This document shows, one piece after another, positions 62,833-64,000 of a DNA stretch of 64,000 nt (within the stretch, counting starts at the first letter, position 1; each line of letters starts with the position of its first letter). The stretch covers positions 2,520,001 to 2,584,000 of the forward strand of contig NZ_CP015612.1 of the NCBI RefSeq assembly GCF_002138415.1, in the 5' to 3' direction. The stretch comes from Stenotrophomonas maltophilia (GTDB taxonomy: Bacteria; Pseudomonadota; Gammaproteobacteria; Xanthomonadales; Xanthomonadaceae). Below the pieces are notes generated by a model. The model saw nothing but the letters and a program-made list of their open reading frames with translations. It was not told where the DNA came from and made no database searches. The translations under genes were made by a program, and so were the position numbers.

Positions 62833-63611
62833 TGGACATGAAACTTCAGATAGTGGCGATCCTGATGGCTGCCTTCGCTCCCTTTGCCTATGCCCAGGGA
62901 ACTACCGCAAGTCCGCAGCAACCACGCATTGCTCAAGATGATCAAGAAATGTCTGCGTGGATGCGGGAAACAGTGGATAGGCACCTTGCAGAGAACAAGC
63001 AAAGAGGGACGATACCTCTCAGCAATGAAGAACTGCTTGAGATTGTTTCGTTGAAGGACTACTCCGCTCCAGCGGAGGTCAAGAAAAAAATCGCCAATGG
63101 CATCCAGTCGCGTAGTCTGGGCCCTCTGGAAGTGGCCGAAGGAACCATACCTTCCGCATCCACGCTCGCCTCGAGCACCCATACGAGAATTCGAAGCGAT
63201 GCCGAGCTGAAGGAGAAGCTTTCCTATGCACCCGCCGATCTTTCAAGATCTCCAGTGGGGCCGGCAGAGTTGCTGAGCATCGAACCCACTGGTGCGATAA
63301 GCAATGGCAAGTCAACCGGCCTGATTCGCACCTATCGAATTCCTGGATCGGGCATTCTTGTTCTCTCGGAGGATGACTATGTCGCTTCACAGACCAGAAT
63401 TACCCTGATCAGAGAGACGCTGAACTCCAGCGTGAACGGAACTCCAGCCAGGACTTATTCTGCAAGGTCGAAAGATGGGAAAGGCAAGGTGGAGCTTCGT
63501 TGGGTTACACCACAACGCTCTTACTGGCTTACGTTCATAACCGACGACCCTACAAAGATCGAATTTGGCGAGAAGCTCCTCAAGCAGGTTGCGCAAAGCA
63601 TTACCATCTAG
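62832..63611 (+). CDS. Exported protein of unknown function, partner of the 62443 gene
   Basis: 259 aa. Signal peptide KLQIVAILMAAFAPFAYAQG, cut after AYA. The mature protein is mixed alpha/beta with ISNGKSTGLIRTYRIPGSGI, LVLSEDDYVASQTRITLIRE, and a C-terminal segment PTKIEFGEKLLKQVAQSITI. No enzyme motif recognised. The start shares a base with the upstream stop (TGATG); an ATG two codons later is equally possible. Low GC and loosely adapted codon use suggest recent acquisition. Confidence 0.72.
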   Translation: MDMKLQIVAILMAAFAPFAYAQGTTASPQQPRIAQDDQEMSAWMRETVDRHLAENKQRGTIPLSNEELLEIVSLKDYSAPAEVKKKIANGIQSRSLGPLEVAEGTIPSASTLASSTHTRIRSDAELKEKLSYAPADLSRSPVGPAELLSIEPTGAISNGKSTGLIRTYRIPGSGILVLSEDDYVASQTRITLIRETLNSSVNGTPARTYSARSKDGKGKVELRWVTPQRSYWLTFITDDPTKIEFGEKLLKQVAQSITI

Positions 63612-63654
63612 CTCGCAACATCCGAATGCAATTCAAGCAAAATTGCTTGACCAA

Positions 63655-63675
63655 GGTGGGCGATTTTCGCCCACC
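63655..63675 (+). terminator. Hairpin after the low-GC operon
   Basis: GGTGGGCGA/TCGCCCACC, 9-bp perfect stem with a TTT loop, 44 bases after the stop codon. No T run on the plus strand; on the minus strand it is followed by an AT-rich stretch. Confidence 0.55.
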
Positions 63676-63716
63676 GACTCGGGCCGATCAGATGTCGCAT
63701 CGGCACCTTCCTGACG

Positions 63717-64000
63717 TTGTGGGTGCTGGCCGCCATGATGACCGCTGCAGGCATCGCCCACGCCGGGGAGATCCAGGTGGATCGCGGTGCTTACGCACTG
63801 CAGGCCGAAGAGACGGGGGCCGGCCCGATCACCGTGGTCTTTGAATCCGGTTTCGGCCAGGGCGCGGGCGGCTGGCAAGAGGTGGTTGCCGGTCTCGGGC
63901 GCGACTACCACAGCATCACCTACGCCCGTGCAGGACTCGGCAAGTCCGACAGCGACGGTCACGCCAAGCGCATTGATGCGCATCTGGCCGACCTCACGGC
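63717..64000 (+). CDS. Exported alpha/beta-hydrolase, 5' part only (start uncertain)
   Basis: Open frame to the right edge encoding a hydrophobic leader (WVLAAMMTAAGIAHA) and the first part of an alpha/beta-hydrolase fold: ITVVFESGFGQGAGGWQEVV and SITYARAGLGKSDSDG. The oxyanion region is ESG. The frame has no good ATG; it begins at a possible TTG, while an ATG at 63691 is in a different frame, so the 5' end may be frameshifted or mis-started. The catalytic serine lies beyond the window. Confidence 0.65.
   Translation, partial: MWVLAAMMTAAGIAHAGEIQVDRGAYALQAEETGAGPITVVFESGFGQGAGGWQEVVAGLGRDYHSITYARAGLGKSDSDGHAKRIDAHLADLT

Overview
The window is high-GC Gammaproteobacterial chromosome, most likely from Stenotrophomonas (S. 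maltophilia complex or a close relative). The basis is the codon usage, the GTAG-headed inverted repeats of the SMAG type described in S. maltophilia, and the gene content (a Gsp-type T2SS separate from Xps, a glg/tre operon, a nar/mod/moa region). No rRNA, tRNA, CRISPR array or intact IS element was found.

Region A (1-23.7 kb, all minus strand) reads as one surface-signalling and secretion locus. In transcription order it has a periplasmic STN/TonB-like protein, an ECF sigma factor, a FecR anti-sigma factor, two paralogous proteins of unknown function, the T2SS genes gspG-K-L-M-D-E-F in a chain of ATGA/GTGA overlaps, two tandem DING phosphate-binding proteins, and a giant two-partner-secretion exoprotein that runs off the left edge. 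This matches the architecture of the P. aeruginosa PUMA3 locus (VreA/VreI/VreR - Hxc T2SS - secreted Pho proteins - PdtA). Two conserved Pho-box-like promoters lie in the duplicated leaders of the second DING gene and the exoprotein gene, so phosphate-starvation control is a reasonable inference.

Region B (24-38 kb): an Lrp-type regulator divergent from azlCD (branched-chain amino acid export), then a tightly overlapped operon glgA-glgB-treZ-malQ-treY-DUF2934-glgX (minus strand) that makes, branches and debranches glycogen and converts it to trehalose.

Region C (38.4-61 kb) is an anaerobic nitrate respiration and molybdenum region. It holds a PAS protein and a CysJ-like diflavin reductase behind an FNR box, modABC, an FNR-type regulator with all four cluster cysteines, a HemN paralogue that has lost its radical-SAM cysteines, two NarK-type transporters, narGHJI with a PpiC isomerase, and Mo-cofactor genes (mobA, moaE, moaD, moeA, a moaC-moaB fusion, moaA). 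FNR-like boxes precede the PAS gene, the HemN-like gene, narK2 and moaA, which suggests that the encoded FNR drives the region.

Region D (61-64 kb) is accessory: a repeat-rich untranslated stretch, a small unknown gene, two exported proteins of visibly lower GC, and the start of an alpha/beta-hydrolase gene at the right edge.
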